From: Alphaproteobacteria bacterium
GTDB taxonomy: Bacteria > Pseudomonadota > Alphaproteobacteria > Rhizobiales > Aestuariivirgaceae
Assembly (NCBI GenBank): GCA_028868695.1
Contig: JAGWTZ010000007.1
Coordinates: 1-64,000, forward strand
Reading direction: 5' to 3'
Length of the DNA stretch: 64,000 nt
Shown: positions 20,735-30,366 of the stretch, one piece after another
How the letters are laid out: the number at the start of each line of letters is the position of its first letter
Numbering within the stretch: the first letter of the stretch is position 1
The notes under the pieces: generated by a model
Told to the model about the DNA's origin: nothing
The model's database searches: none
What the model saw: the letters and a program-made list of their open reading frames with translations, nothing else
Made by a program: the position numbers and the translations under genes

Positions 20735-21652
20735 ATGAGCAGCAGCCGGAAAGTTCCGCCCTTCCTGGGCACGCGTTTTGCCAAGACGGCTAGGGCTGCG
20801 CAGGCGGCGGTCTTTGCCGCGCGGTATGGCACGCCTTACCGCGGCATCGACAACAAGGTGCACGCCGCTGCGGGAGACGCCTTCCGGCGCGCGCTGGCCG
20901 CTGATGCCGAATGGCTCGAGCATTGGGATTTTGATTTTGGCGGGCCGCTTTTGCCGAAGCCGGATTTCAAGGCGGTGGACCTTGGCAACCTGGCCACCAG
21001 CCCGCGCGACGGCAAGGGCAACCGTCGCAAGATCGAGGCGATGACGCGTGCCATCCTGAAAGAAGGTGCCGTGCCCATCATGTTTGGTGGCGATGACTCG
21101 GTGCCCATTCCCTTCATCGAGGCTTTCTCTGGCGGGCCGCCGGTGATGATCCTGCAGATTGATGCCCATATCGACTGGCGCGACGAAAGATATGGCGAGC
21201 GCATGGGCTTTTCCTCCACCATGCGCCGCGCCTCGGAATGCGCGCATGTGTGGCGCATGGTTCAGGTGGGGGCGCGCGGCATGGGCAGCGCGCGCGAAGG
21301 CGAAATCCGCACCGCGCAGGATTGGGGCTCGCATCTTTTCACATCGCGTGACGTGTTGCGCCATGGCGTGGCGCCGGTGCTTGAGCATGTGGAAGAGGGC
21401 AGCGCCTGCGTCATCAACCTTGACCTTGATGTGCTGGACAGTTCGGTGATGCCGGCGGTGGCCTATCCCTCTCCCGGCGGCCTTGGCTTTCACCACGTGG
21501 TTGACCTGATTGCGGGCGTGGCGGCCAAGGCGAAGATTGCCGGCTTTGCCATGGTGGAGTTTGAACCGAGGCGTGATCCGGCTGGCACCGCCGCCTTCAC
21601 GGCAGCCCGCATTGCCGCGCATGTGCTGGGGCATCTCTGCCGGGCGCAATAA
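20735..21652 (+). CDS. Agmatinase-like ureohydrolase family protein
   Basis: 305 aa; FGGDDSVPIP, ILQIDAHIDWRDE, NLDLDVLDSSVMPAV. Confidence 0.8.
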   Translation: MSSSRKVPPFLGTRFAKTARAAQAAVFAARYGTPYRGIDNKVHAAAGDAFRRALAADAEWLEHWDFDFGGPLLPKPDFKAVDLGNLATSPRDGKGNRRKIEAMTRAILKEGAVPIMFGGDDSVPIPFIEAFSGGPPVMILQIDAHIDWRDERYGERMGFSSTMRRASECAHVWRMVQVGARGMGSAREGEIRTAQDWGSHLFTSRDVLRHGVAPVLEHVEEGSACVINLDLDVLDSSVMPAVAYPSPGGLGFHHVVDLIAGVAAKAKIAGFAMVEFEPRRDPAGTAAFTAARIAAHVLGHLCRAQ

Positions 21653-21779
21653 TGAATGGCCCTTGCGCGCCTGCCAGCCCCGCATTGCTGCGCTTCGGCT
21701 CCGGCATGGCAGGGACCTTGGCAAGCACAGCCGCGATTGGCATAGTGTTGCAAAATCACATTCGGCCCGTTTGGACATC

Positions 21780-22568
21780 ATGATTGCAAAGAGACTGCCC
21801 CTCGTTGGCCTGCCTGCCGACACTTACGAAAACAGCGGCTTCCTGTTTCATTCGCTTGGCGACAAATATGTCCGCGCGCTGACAGATGTCTCGAAGGTGC
21901 TGCCGATCATGCTGCCTTCGCTGGTGGGCGAGGGCGAGATCGAGGCGTTGCTCGATCATGTGGACGGTGTGCTGATGACGGGCGCTGTCTCCAACGTGCA
22001 TCCGCCGCATTATGGCGAGGAGCCAAGTGCGGCACATGAACCTTATGATCATGGCCGCGACGCCACGACGCTGAAGCTGATCCGGGCGGTGGTTGACCGT
22101 GGCGTGCCGCTGTTTTGCATCTGCCGCGGCTTCCAGGAGCTCAATGTGGTGATGGGCGGCACGCTGGAAACCGAGCTGCAGGATGTGCCGGGCCGGCTGG
22201 ATCACCGTGGCAAGACCTCAGACCCCGACATCCGCTATGCGCAGGTGCATGACATTGCCATCACCAAGGGCGGCATGCTGGAGCGCATCCTCGGCAAGGC
22301 CTCCACGCGGGTGAACAGCGTGCACCGGCAGGGCATCAAGACGCTCGGGCCGGGGCTTTCCGTCGAAGGTGTTGCACCGGATGGGGTGATTGAAGCCGTG
22401 TCCGTGAAGGGTGCCAAAAGCTTTGCATTCGGCACGCAGTGGCACCCGGAATTCAAGGCGGCCAACAACCCGGATTCGGTGAAGCTGTTCACGGCCTTTG
22501 GCGATGCGGTGCGGGCCCATGCCCGGGCGCGGGCCGAGGCCTATTATGGCGCGGTGCGCAGCGCCTGA
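21780..22568 (+). CDS. Gamma-glutamyl-gamma-aminobutyrate hydrolase family (class I GATase-like, PuuD-like)
   Basis: 262 aa from ATG 21780; LFCICRGFQELNVVMGGTLETELQD, QWHPEF. Confidence 0.85.
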   Translation: MIAKRLPLVGLPADTYENSGFLFHSLGDKYVRALTDVSKVLPIMLPSLVGEGEIEALLDHVDGVLMTGAVSNVHPPHYGEEPSAAHEPYDHGRDATTLKLIRAVVDRGVPLFCICRGFQELNVVMGGTLETELQDVPGRLDHRGKTSDPDIRYAQVHDIAITKGGMLERILGKASTRVNSVHRQGIKTLGPGLSVEGVAPDGVIEAVSVKGAKSFAFGTQWHPEFKAANNPDSVKLFTAFGDAVRAHARARAEAYYGAVRSA

Positions 22569-22571
22569 GCG

Positions 22572-24152
22572 CTAGTGGCCGCCTCCGCCGCCGCCCGCGG
22601 CTTTGGGCTTTTGCAGCAGTGGTAGCATCAGCACGATCGCCAGGAACAGGATGGTCAGCAGGAAGAAGATGTCGGCAATGGCCAAGGTGAAAGCCTGCTT
22701 GCGCACCATCAGTGACAGTTGCTTCAGCGCCACCGTGTCGGCCTTTGAGCCGAGGCTTTGGAAGGCGTGGGTCATGTTGCTCAGCGTGTCCGTGGCCGTG
22801 CTTGAGGCCCAGCCGACGGATTCATGAAGGCGCTGCAAATGCAGGTCGAAGCGCTGGTTCATGGTGGTGTTGATGAGCGCCAGGCCAACCGCGCCGCCCA
22901 GGTTGCGGGTGAGGTTGAAGAGGCCCGCGCCGCCGCGCATCTGCACCGGCGTCAGCGTGCCAAGGGCAATGTTGGTCACCGTCACCATGCACAGCATGAG
23001 CGAGACGCCGCGCAGGATCTGCGGCACCAGCAATTCCCAGAAGGCCCAATCGGACGTGATGTAATGGGCCTGCCAGGTGCCGATGGCAAAGCCGACAAAG
23101 CCGCCGCCGATCATCACGCGCGGATCAACAATTGAAGACAGGCGGCCAGCCACTGGCGCTGTGAGGAACATGGCCACGCCGGTCACGAACATGGTCTCGC
23201 CGATCATCATGGCGGAGTAGTTCTGGATGCGCGCCAGATAGACCGGATAGAGATAGGTGAGGCCATAAAGGCCAATGCCCATGGTGAAGGAGAAGATGCT
23301 GCCCGCCGTGAAATTGCGGTTGCGGAAGGCGCCGAAATCTACCAGCGGATTGGGCTTGGTGAACATGCGCCAGTGGAACCACACGCAGCTGATGGCGCAG
23401 ACCACGATAAGGTTGCGGATCACATCGCTGTTCAGCCAGTCATCGGCGGCACCTTCCTCGAGGACATATTCCAGCGAACCGAGATAGACAGCCAGCAGGG
23501 CAAGGCCAGTCCAGTCAAAGGTCTTGATCAGGTTGTAGTTGGGCTTGTCGAAATCAATGGTGGCCCAGGTGCCGATGGTGACGAAGATGCCGGGCAGGAT
23601 GTTCACCAGGAACAGCCAGTGCCAGGAATAGAGCTCGGTCAGATAGCCGCCCACCGTGGGGCCGATGGTGGGGGCCAACGTGGCGATGAGGCCGATGATC
23701 GGCGAGATCACATTGCGCGTTCGCGGTGGGAAAATGGTGAAAGATGTTGCAAAGACAGTGGGGATCATCGCGCCGCCCAGGAAGCCCTGCAGGGCGCGCC
23801 AGATCATCATCTCGCCGATCGATGAGGAAAGCGCGCACATCAGGCTCATCAGCGTGAAGCTGGCAGCGGAAGCAACAAACAGCCAGCGCGTGGAGAAGAT
23901 GCGTGTCAGCGTGCCCGAAAGCGGGATCATCACCACCTCGGCCACCAGATAGCTGGTTTGCACCCAGGTGATTTCATCGGCGCTGGCGGAAATGCCGGCC
24001 TGGATTTCAGCCAGGGAGGACGAGACGATCTGAATGTCGAGGATCGCCATGAACATGCCAAACACCATGAAGAAGAAGGCCACGATGTGCCTCATGGGCA
24101 CATGCGGTTCTGCCTTGGCGACGGGTGCTGCGATGGTGGCGGTGGCGGACAT
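22572..24152 (-). CDS. emrB: DHA2 family MFS efflux transporter (EmrB-like)
   Basis: 526 aa, 14-TM type; MAILDIQIVSSSLAEIQAG, WVQTSYLVAEVVMIPLSG. Confidence 0.88.
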   Translation of the reverse strand: MSATATIAAPVAKAEPHVPMRHIVAFFFMVFGMFMAILDIQIVSSSLAEIQAGISASADEITWVQTSYLVAEVVMIPLSGTLTRIFSTRWLFVASAASFTLMSLMCALSSSIGEMMIWRALQGFLGGAMIPTVFATSFTIFPPRTRNVISPIIGLIATLAPTIGPTVGGYLTELYSWHWLFLVNILPGIFVTIGTWATIDFDKPNYNLIKTFDWTGLALLAVYLGSLEYVLEEGAADDWLNSDVIRNLIVVCAISCVWFHWRMFTKPNPLVDFGAFRNRNFTAGSIFSFTMGIGLYGLTYLYPVYLARIQNYSAMMIGETMFVTGVAMFLTAPVAGRLSSIVDPRVMIGGGFVGFAIGTWQAHYITSDWAFWELLVPQILRGVSLMLCMVTVTNIALGTLTPVQMRGGAGLFNLTRNLGGAVGLALINTTMNQRFDLHLQRLHESVGWASSTATDTLSNMTHAFQSLGSKADTVALKQLSLMVRKQAFTLAIADIFFLLTILFLAIVLMLPLLQKPKAAGGGGGGH

Positions 24153-24170
24153 GGGCTTGGCCTTTGGCGC

Positions 24171-25310
24171 TTACTGCTCGGCACCCTTGTCGCGGGTGTC
24201 GATGGAAACGGCCACCGACATGCCGGGCCGCAGCTTGGCCGAAATTTCCGGCGCAACCAGGATCTTCACCGGGAAGCGCTGAATGATCTTGGTGAAGTTG
24301 CCGGTGGCGTTGTCGGGCGGCAGCAGCGAGAATTCCGCGCCGGAAGCGGGCGAAAGGCTGGCCACCTTGCCTTCAAAGGTTTGGCCCTTGTAGCTGTCCA
24401 CGGTGATTTCAACCTTCTGTCCGGGGCGCAGGTCCGAGAGCTGGGTTTCCTTGAAATTTGCGGTGATGAAGCTTTGCGTCACAGGCACCAAAGCCATCAG
24501 GTTGGCGCCCGGCTGCACATATTCGCCCGGCGCCACGGCGCGGTTGGCCACCACGCCATCAAAGGGCGCCTTGATTTCGGCGAAGGTCAGATCATGCTCG
24601 GCCTTCTGGAGGGCGACATTGATCTCGTTCAGGGTGCTTTGCGCCTGCTTTTCATTGGCATCGAGAATGCCAAGCTGCGCCTTGGCGGCGGCAAGGTTGG
24701 AATCAGCCACCGTCACGCCGGCGGCGGCAGTGTCACGCGCGCGGTTGGCGTCGTCCAGCGCCTGCTGGCTGCCAGCATTGGTTTTCACCATCTGGCTGGC
24801 GCGCTGCTGGGTGAGGGCGGCGTTAAGCTCCACCGCCTTGGCGCTGGCCACCTGCGCATCAGCCGCGGCAATTTGCGCGGCCTGGGCGGTTTTCTGCTGT
24901 CCGATGGCGGCGATGGCCGCCGTTTGGGTTTCAATCTTGGCCTTGGCTGCGGCCACGGCGAGCTGATAGTCAGTGTCATCCAGCTTGAGGATGACATCAC
25001 CGGCCTTCACCTGCGTGTTGTTGAGCACGGGAGTTTGGGTGACCAGCCCGGCGATCTTGGTGCTGAGCACTGAAGTGTCGGCCTTCACATAGGCATCGTC
25101 GGTGGAAACCGTGAAGCGGCCAACCGTCCACCATTCATAGCCAAACTTGGCGGCCGTGCCCAAGGCCACAAGCAGGACCGCGCCGAGGATGATCCGGCGG
25201 CGGAGATTGGGCCTGGCCGCGCCGGCCGGTGCCGTTGATGCAGGGGGCACCAGTGCCGGCTTGGGGGCGGCTTGGTCATCAGGCTTGGACTTCAATGCGG
25301 GGCTGGACAT
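24171..25310 (-). CDS. emrA: HlyD/EmrA family membrane fusion protein
   Basis: 379 aa; TDDAYVKADTSVLSTKIAGLV, IKAPFDGVVANRAVAPGEYV. Confidence 0.88.
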   Translation of the reverse strand: MSSPALKSKPDDQAAPKPALVPPASTAPAGAARPNLRRRIILGAVLLVALGTAAKFGYEWWTVGRFTVSTDDAYVKADTSVLSTKIAGLVTQTPVLNNTQVKAGDVILKLDDTDYQLAVAAAKAKIETQTAAIAAIGQQKTAQAAQIAAADAQVASAKAVELNAALTQQRASQMVKTNAGSQQALDDANRARDTAAAGVTVADSNLAAAKAQLGILDANEKQAQSTLNEINVALQKAEHDLTFAEIKAPFDGVVANRAVAPGEYVQPGANLMALVPVTQSFITANFKETQLSDLRPGQKVEITVDSYKGQTFEGKVASLSPASGAEFSLLPPDNATGNFTKIIQRFPVKILVAPEISAKLRPGMSVAVSIDTRDKGAEQ

Positions 25311-25371
25311 GGCACGACAACTTTCAACGGAATGGGCTGGCGCCCGGTTTTTGGGCCGGATGCGGAATTTT

Positions 25372-25387
25372 TGAACCGAACGGTTCA
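25372..25387. promoter_or_regulatory. Candidate TetR operator 1
   Basis: TGAACCGAACGGTTCA, near-perfect palindrome; reverse-complement match to site 2. Confidence 0.75.
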
Positions 25388-25429
25388 GTTCGACTTGTAT
25401 GTAGCAGCTTCTTTTGCTATACGCAAGAC

Positions 25430-25445
25430 TGAACCGTTCGGTTTA
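25430..25445. promoter_or_regulatory. Candidate TetR operator 2
   Basis: TGAACCGTTCGGTTTA, 58 bp from site 1, directly upstream of the TetR gene. Confidence 0.75.
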
Positions 25446-25462
25446 GTTCCCAAGAGGTCATT

Positions 25463-26089
25463 ATGGAACCAGCCACCGCGACAAATGACAATTTAGACTC
25501 CGCCAAGCGCCAGCAGATCCTGGAGGGGGCGCGGCGCTGCTTCATGGCGCAAGGCTTTGATGCCGCCAGCATGAATGACATCGTCAAGGCGGCAGGCGTG
25601 TCGAAGGGCACGCTCTATGCCTATTTCCCCTCCAAGGAAAAGCTGTTTGAGGCCATGGTGTTCGCCGACAAGCGGCGGCTGGCTGAACAGGTTGTGGCCA
25701 TCAGCGGGCAGGAGCGCCCGGTTGAAGAAGTGTTGCGCGAATTGGGCCTGCGCATGACGCAGCAGTTCCTGGCCGAGGACTCGCTGGCCTATTTGCGCAT
25801 GGTGCTGGCAGCGGCGGCCAAGTTCCCTGAAGTGGGCCGGGCCTTTTATGAAGCCGGGCCTGCCTTTATCAACGCCAAGATTGCCGCCTATCTCAAAACC
25901 AAGATCGAGGACGGCACATTGCGCCCGATGGATGCGGATTGCGCTGCCATGCAATTTGTTGAGCTGGTGCAATGCGGCCTGGTCAAGCCGCGCCTCTTTT
26001 CCAGCACCTCGCTGGTGAAGCAGCGCAGTGTGGAAGAGGTGGTGGAGGCCGGGTTGCAGCTGTTCCTCAAAGGTCTGCTGCCGCGCTGA
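25463..26089 (+). CDS. TetR/AcrR family transcriptional regulator
   Basis: 208 aa; ILEGARRCFMAQGFDAASMNDIVKAAGVSKGTLYAYFPSKEKLFEAMV. Confidence 0.9.
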   Translation: MEPATATNDNLDSAKRQQILEGARRCFMAQGFDAASMNDIVKAAGVSKGTLYAYFPSKEKLFEAMVFADKRRLAEQVVAISGQERPVEEVLRELGLRMTQQFLAEDSLAYLRMVLAAAAKFPEVGRAFYEAGPAFINAKIAAYLKTKIEDGTLRPMDADCAAMQFVELVQCGLVKPRLFSSTSLVKQRSVEEVVEAGLQLFLKGLLPR

Positions 26090-26146
26090 GCATTGCCGCA
26101 CAGGGCGGCAAGGTTCCATTAACCATAATCTTCTTATTCTGGTGGC

Positions 26147-27487
26147 ATGGGTCAGTTGCGTGTCCTTGCCAGGTTGTCTTTGCTCCTGCCGCTTGCGGCC
26201 GGGGCAGGGCTGGCGCATGCCCAGACCGTTCCCTGCAATTGCCAGACCGGTGCAACACCCAGCACCGGCGACAGCGGCGGCATCACCCTTGATGGCAGCA
26301 GCATTGGCGCAGATTCAACCAGTGTTGCCCCGCGCAAGCGCAAGGCGAAGGCCGACCCCTATGGCGCCTATGGCTATGACGACGGGGCCTTCCGCTTCCG
26401 GCCCATGCTGGAAATCGGTGTTGCCGCCAGCAGCAATGCCAACCTCTCGCCCACAGCGCCCAAGGCCGATGTGGGCCTGCGGCTCAAGCCCAGCTTTGCC
26501 TTTGAAAGCGATTGGCCGCGCCATGCGTGGAAAGGCTCTGCCTCGCTGGATCTGGTGAATTTCGCCAGCACCCCCAGCGCCAACAGCACGACGGGAACGG
26601 CGGAAACCTCATTCCGCCTTGATATCCGCCACACCACCCATGCCGATTTCAGCACCACGGCCTCGCTCACCCAGGCCAATGCCGGCAGCAGCGAAGTGCC
26701 GGGCACGGCCATTGGCCCGCGGCAGGATGTGAATTTCGCGCAGACGGCAAGCATCACCCATGATTTTGGCGGCTTTGAAGGCCGGTTCAAAACCGGCCTT
26801 GCCCGCGCCAGCTTTGGCGATGTGGCGCTTTCGGGCGGCGGCACAGAAATCAACGCCGACCGAAACTATTGGGAACCCTCGCTTTCGGCCCGCGCCACAC
26901 TGGGCCATGAGGGCTTGCCACTGCGGCCATTCGCAGAAGTGAGCTATGACCCGCGCTTCCACGACCAGACCGTGGACCGCAATGGCGAGCAGCGCAATTC
27001 GCAAGGCTTTGGCGCCGCGCTGGGACTGGATTTCGCCGATGGCCCGATCTGGAGCGGCGAGATCGCCGGCAACTTCATTGCCCGCAGCTTTGATGACCCC
27101 GCGCTGCAAACCGCCACAGCATTGGGCGTAAGCGGAACAGTGACCTGGAGCCCAACGCCCTTGTGGAGCATCGTGGCCAACAGCGGTGTGGCGCTCAATG
27201 AATCGGAAGTGGCTGGCGTTTCGGCCACGCAAAGCTGGAATGCCGGGCTCAATGCCACCTATGCCTGGCGCGACAATGTGAATTTCCGCGGCGGCGGCAC
27301 GCTGACGCTGGCCGACAATGGCAGCAGCATCGACACCACTGTGGTGGCCAGCCTTGGCGCTGATTGGCAGCTGAACCCCAACATGGCCTTGGCGGGCACC
27401 GTGCAGAACACCTGGTATGCGCCGGGCAGCGGTGTGGGGGCCTATTCCGAGCAGCGCGCCATCACCAGCATCGTGTTGCGGCCCTGA
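26147..27487 (+). CDS. Outer-membrane beta-barrel protein, hypothetical
   Basis: 446 aa; signal peptide, alternating aromatic/polar beta repeats, terminal ...ITSIVLRP. Confidence 0.6.
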   Translation: MGQLRVLARLSLLLPLAAGAGLAHAQTVPCNCQTGATPSTGDSGGITLDGSSIGADSTSVAPRKRKAKADPYGAYGYDDGAFRFRPMLEIGVAASSNANLSPTAPKADVGLRLKPSFAFESDWPRHAWKGSASLDLVNFASTPSANSTTGTAETSFRLDIRHTTHADFSTTASLTQANAGSSEVPGTAIGPRQDVNFAQTASITHDFGGFEGRFKTGLARASFGDVALSGGGTEINADRNYWEPSLSARATLGHEGLPLRPFAEVSYDPRFHDQTVDRNGEQRNSQGFGAALGLDFADGPIWSGEIAGNFIARSFDDPALQTATALGVSGTVTWSPTPLWSIVANSGVALNESEVAGVSATQSWNAGLNATYAWRDNVNFRGGGTLTLADNGSSIDTTVVASLGADWQLNPNMALAGTVQNTWYAPGSGVGAYSEQRAITSIVLRP

Positions 27488-27502
27488 GCAGCGGGGGAAA
27501 TG

Positions 27503-27533
27503 AAAAAGCCCCGGTGTGATGCCGGGGCTTTTT
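27503..27533. terminator. Bidirectional rho-independent terminator
   Basis: AAAAAGCCCCGG-TGTGATG-CCGGGGCTTTTT, perfect 12-bp stem between convergent genes. Confidence 0.9.
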
Positions 27534-27547
27534 GTGACGGGTTGCGC

Positions 27548-28552
27548 CTAGCTGGCCACCTTGGTGATGCCCTGGCCTTCGGGAATTTCATCTTCCGGCG
27601 CTTCGCTGCCGGCACGGATTTCCTTCAGCACCTTGGCGAGTTCGGCATTGCCGTGCCAGGAGAGGAAGCCGCCCTGCTTGGCAATGATGTCCTGCAAGGC
27701 TTCGCGGAAGGCGGGGCCCAGGTCCTCGCGCTCGAGGCCGTAAGCCACGTTCGCGGCAAGGAAGCCGACCTTGTCGCCGCAGTCATAGGTCGTGCCATTG
27801 AACTGCAAGCCGTGGAAAGCCTGGTATTTGGCCAAGGCGATCATCGCATCGGTGATCTGAATTTCACCGCCGGAGCCCGGCTGCACATTCTCAATCTCGG
27901 TGAAGATTTCCGGCTGCAGGATGTAGCGGCCGGAGATGATGAGGTTGGAGGGCGCATCCTCGCGCTTGGGCTTTTCGACCATGCCGGCGATGGAGAAGTG
28001 GTTGTCCTGCCAATCCGACGGGGCCACCACGCCATAGCGGTGCACATGCTCCCAGGGCGCTTCCTCGACAGCAATGACATTGCCGCCGCCGCGCTCATTG
28101 TAGACTTTCACCATCTGGGCCAGGCAGCCCGGCTCGCTCTTGATGATCATGTCCGGCAGCAGCACGGCGAAGGGTTCATGGCCCACGAGATGGCGGGCGC
28201 ACCACACGGCGTGGCCAAGGCCCAGTGGCTCCTGCTGGCGGGTGAAGCTGGTCTGGCCGGCGCCGGGCAGGTCCTGTTCCAGCACCGAAAGCTGAATGCT
28301 CTTGCCGCGCTTGCGCAGGGTAGATTCCAGCTCATACTGCTTGTCGAAATGGTCTTCGATCACGCCCTTGTTGCGGCCGGTGACGAACACGAAATGCTCA
28401 ACACCCGCCTCGCGCGCCTCTTCCACCACCATCTGGATCAAGGGCTTGTCCACCACCGTCAGCATTTCCTTGGGCATGGCCTTGGTGGCGGGCAGGAAGC
28501 GCGTGCCCAGCCCGGCGACAGGGAAAACCGCAGTCTTGATGGGACGAACCAT
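27548..28552 (-). CDS. galU: UTP--glucose-1-phosphate uridylyltransferase
   Basis: 334 aa; TAVFPVAGLGTRFLPATKAMPKEMLTVVDKPLIQ. Confidence 0.93.
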   Translation of the reverse strand: MVRPIKTAVFPVAGLGTRFLPATKAMPKEMLTVVDKPLIQMVVEEAREAGVEHFVFVTGRNKGVIEDHFDKQYELESTLRKRGKSIQLSVLEQDLPGAGQTSFTRQQEPLGLGHAVWCARHLVGHEPFAVLLPDMIIKSEPGCLAQMVKVYNERGGGNVIAVEEAPWEHVHRYGVVAPSDWQDNHFSIAGMVEKPKREDAPSNLIISGRYILQPEIFTEIENVQPGSGGEIQITDAMIALAKYQAFHGLQFNGTTYDCGDKVGFLAANVAYGLEREDLGPAFREALQDIIAKQGGFLSWHGNAELAKVLKEIRAGSEAPEDEIPEGQGITKVAS

Positions 28553-28662
28553 TTACAAACCTTTCACTAATCTCGTTGCTATGTCCAAGCGTAGGGCGAT
28601 TGTAACGCTATTTAAATGAGCAAATGGTGTATTCGCGCCGACATTTTGGATAGGAGGCCTAT

Positions 28663-29652
28663 ATGGCGGTATTGGTGACGGGCGGTGCGGGCTATATCGG
28701 CAGCCACATGGTTCTGGCCCTGACCGATGCGGGCGAAAGCGTGGTGGTTCTGGACAACCTCACCACCGGCTTTGCCTGGGCCGTGGCCCCGCAGGCCAAG
28801 CTCGTCAAGGGCGACATCGGCGATGAGGCGCTGGTGGAAAAGCTGGTCAAGGAGCATGGCATTGACGCGATCGTGCATTTCGCCGGCTCCATCGTGGTGC
28901 CGGATTCGGTTTCCGACCCGCTGGGCTATTATCTCAACAACACCGTGAAATCGCGCGCCCTGATGGCGGCGGCGGTGAAATCAGGCGTGAAGAACTTCAT
29001 CTTCTCATCCACGGCGGCCGTCTACGGCAACCCGGAATCCATGCCGGTGTTCGAGACGGCGCGGCCGGCGCCCATCTCGCCCTATGGCACATCCAAGCTG
29101 ATGACCGAGCTGATGCTGCGTGATTCCCATGTGGCCTACGGCCTCAACTACATCGCGCTGCGCTATTTCAATGTGGCGGGCGCCGACCCCAAGGGCCGCA
29201 CCGGCCAATCAACACCGCGCGCCACGCATCTGATCAAGGTGGCCTGCCAGACGGCGCTGGGCCAGCGCAAAAGCATGGATGTGTTCGGCACGGATTATCC
29301 CACGCCGGATGGCACCTGCCTGCGGGACTACATCCACGTCAGCGATCTCATCGCCGCGCACATGGATGCGCTGCGCCACCTGCGCAAGGGCGGGGAAAGC
29401 GGCATCTTCAACTGCGGCTATGGCAAGGGCTATTCGGTGCTTGAGGTGATCAAGGCCGTTGAGAAGGCCCATGGCGGGCCGGTGAACCATGTGCTTGGCC
29501 CGCGCCGGGCGGGCGATCCGGCGGGCATCGTGGCGGGGGCAGAGCGGGTGCGCGAGGTTCTAGGCTGGCAACCCAAATACAATGACCTTGACCTGATCGT
29601 GAACTCCGCACTGGCCTGGGAAAAGCACTTGATGAAGCGCAACGCGGCTTGA
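28663..29652 (+). CDS. galE: UDP-glucose 4-epimerase
   Basis: 329 aa; VLVTGGAGYIGSHMVLAL, YGTSKLMTELML, LRYFNVAGADP. Confidence 0.93.
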   Translation: MAVLVTGGAGYIGSHMVLALTDAGESVVVLDNLTTGFAWAVAPQAKLVKGDIGDEALVEKLVKEHGIDAIVHFAGSIVVPDSVSDPLGYYLNNTVKSRALMAAAVKSGVKNFIFSSTAAVYGNPESMPVFETARPAPISPYGTSKLMTELMLRDSHVAYGLNYIALRYFNVAGADPKGRTGQSTPRATHLIKVACQTALGQRKSMDVFGTDYPTPDGTCLRDYIHVSDLIAAHMDALRHLRKGGESGIFNCGYGKGYSVLEVIKAVEKAHGGPVNHVLGPRRAGDPAGIVAGAERVREVLGWQPKYNDLDLIVNSALAWEKHLMKRNAA

Positions 29653-29684
29653 AGCGGAGGCTTCACCCGCGCTAAAGCGCTGGC

Positions 29685-30302
29685 ATGTCCCTTTCCGGCC
29701 TTGCCTTCTTTGCCCTTGTCTATTTCATCTTCGTGATCACGCCCGGCCCCGGTGTGGCCGCCATGGTGGCGCGTGGACTGGGCACCGGCCTGCGCGGCTG
29801 GTTCCCCTATGCCATGGGCTTCATGCTGGGCGACATGACGTGGTTCACCATCGCCGCCACCGGGCTTTCGGCGCTGGCGCATGAATTCGCGCTGGCCTTC
29901 ACCGTGGTGAAATATGCGGGCTGCGCCTATCTCATCTATCTCGCCTGGAAAATCTGGCAATCGCCGCCGCATGTGGAAAACATCGAACAGGCGCATGTGG
30001 CCACCGCCGCCTGGCCCAGCTTCATCGGCGCGCTCACCCTGTGCCTGGGCAACCCCAAGGTGATCGTGTTCTTCATCTCGATCATGCCGCTGGTGGTGGA
30101 CGTGGCGCATGTGACCCTGTGGTCCTATCTCGCCATGCTTTCGGTGATGGCGCCCTTCGCGCCGTTCCTCACCTTCAGCGTGCTTTATCTCGCCAAGCGG
30201 GCGCGGATGATTTTCCAATCAGCCCGTGCGCTGCGCCGCATCAACCGCGGCTCGGCCGGGCTGATGGCAGGTGCTGCCACGCTGATTGCGCTCAAAGGCT
30301 GA
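29685..30302 (+). CDS. LysE/RhtB family translocator
   Basis: 205 aa; ITPGPGVAAMVARGLGTGLRG; multi-TM. Confidence 0.85.
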   Translation: MSLSGLAFFALVYFIFVITPGPGVAAMVARGLGTGLRGWFPYAMGFMLGDMTWFTIAATGLSALAHEFALAFTVVKYAGCAYLIYLAWKIWQSPPHVENIEQAHVATAAWPSFIGALTLCLGNPKVIVFFISIMPLVVDVAHVTLWSYLAMLSVMAPFAPFLTFSVLYLAKRARMIFQSARALRRINRGSAGLMAGAATLIALKG

Positions 30303-30366
30303 AGCCTTCATTTCTTCAAATTGATCTGGCCTGCTAGATTGGCGCGAATCTGAATTGGAGAGACGG

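Noticed and set aside
21737-21755. Sigma-54-like promoter TTGGCATAGTGTTGCAAAA upstream of the PuuD-like gene
   Set aside because: Spacing between the GG and GC elements is one base too short for the strict sigma-54 requirement.
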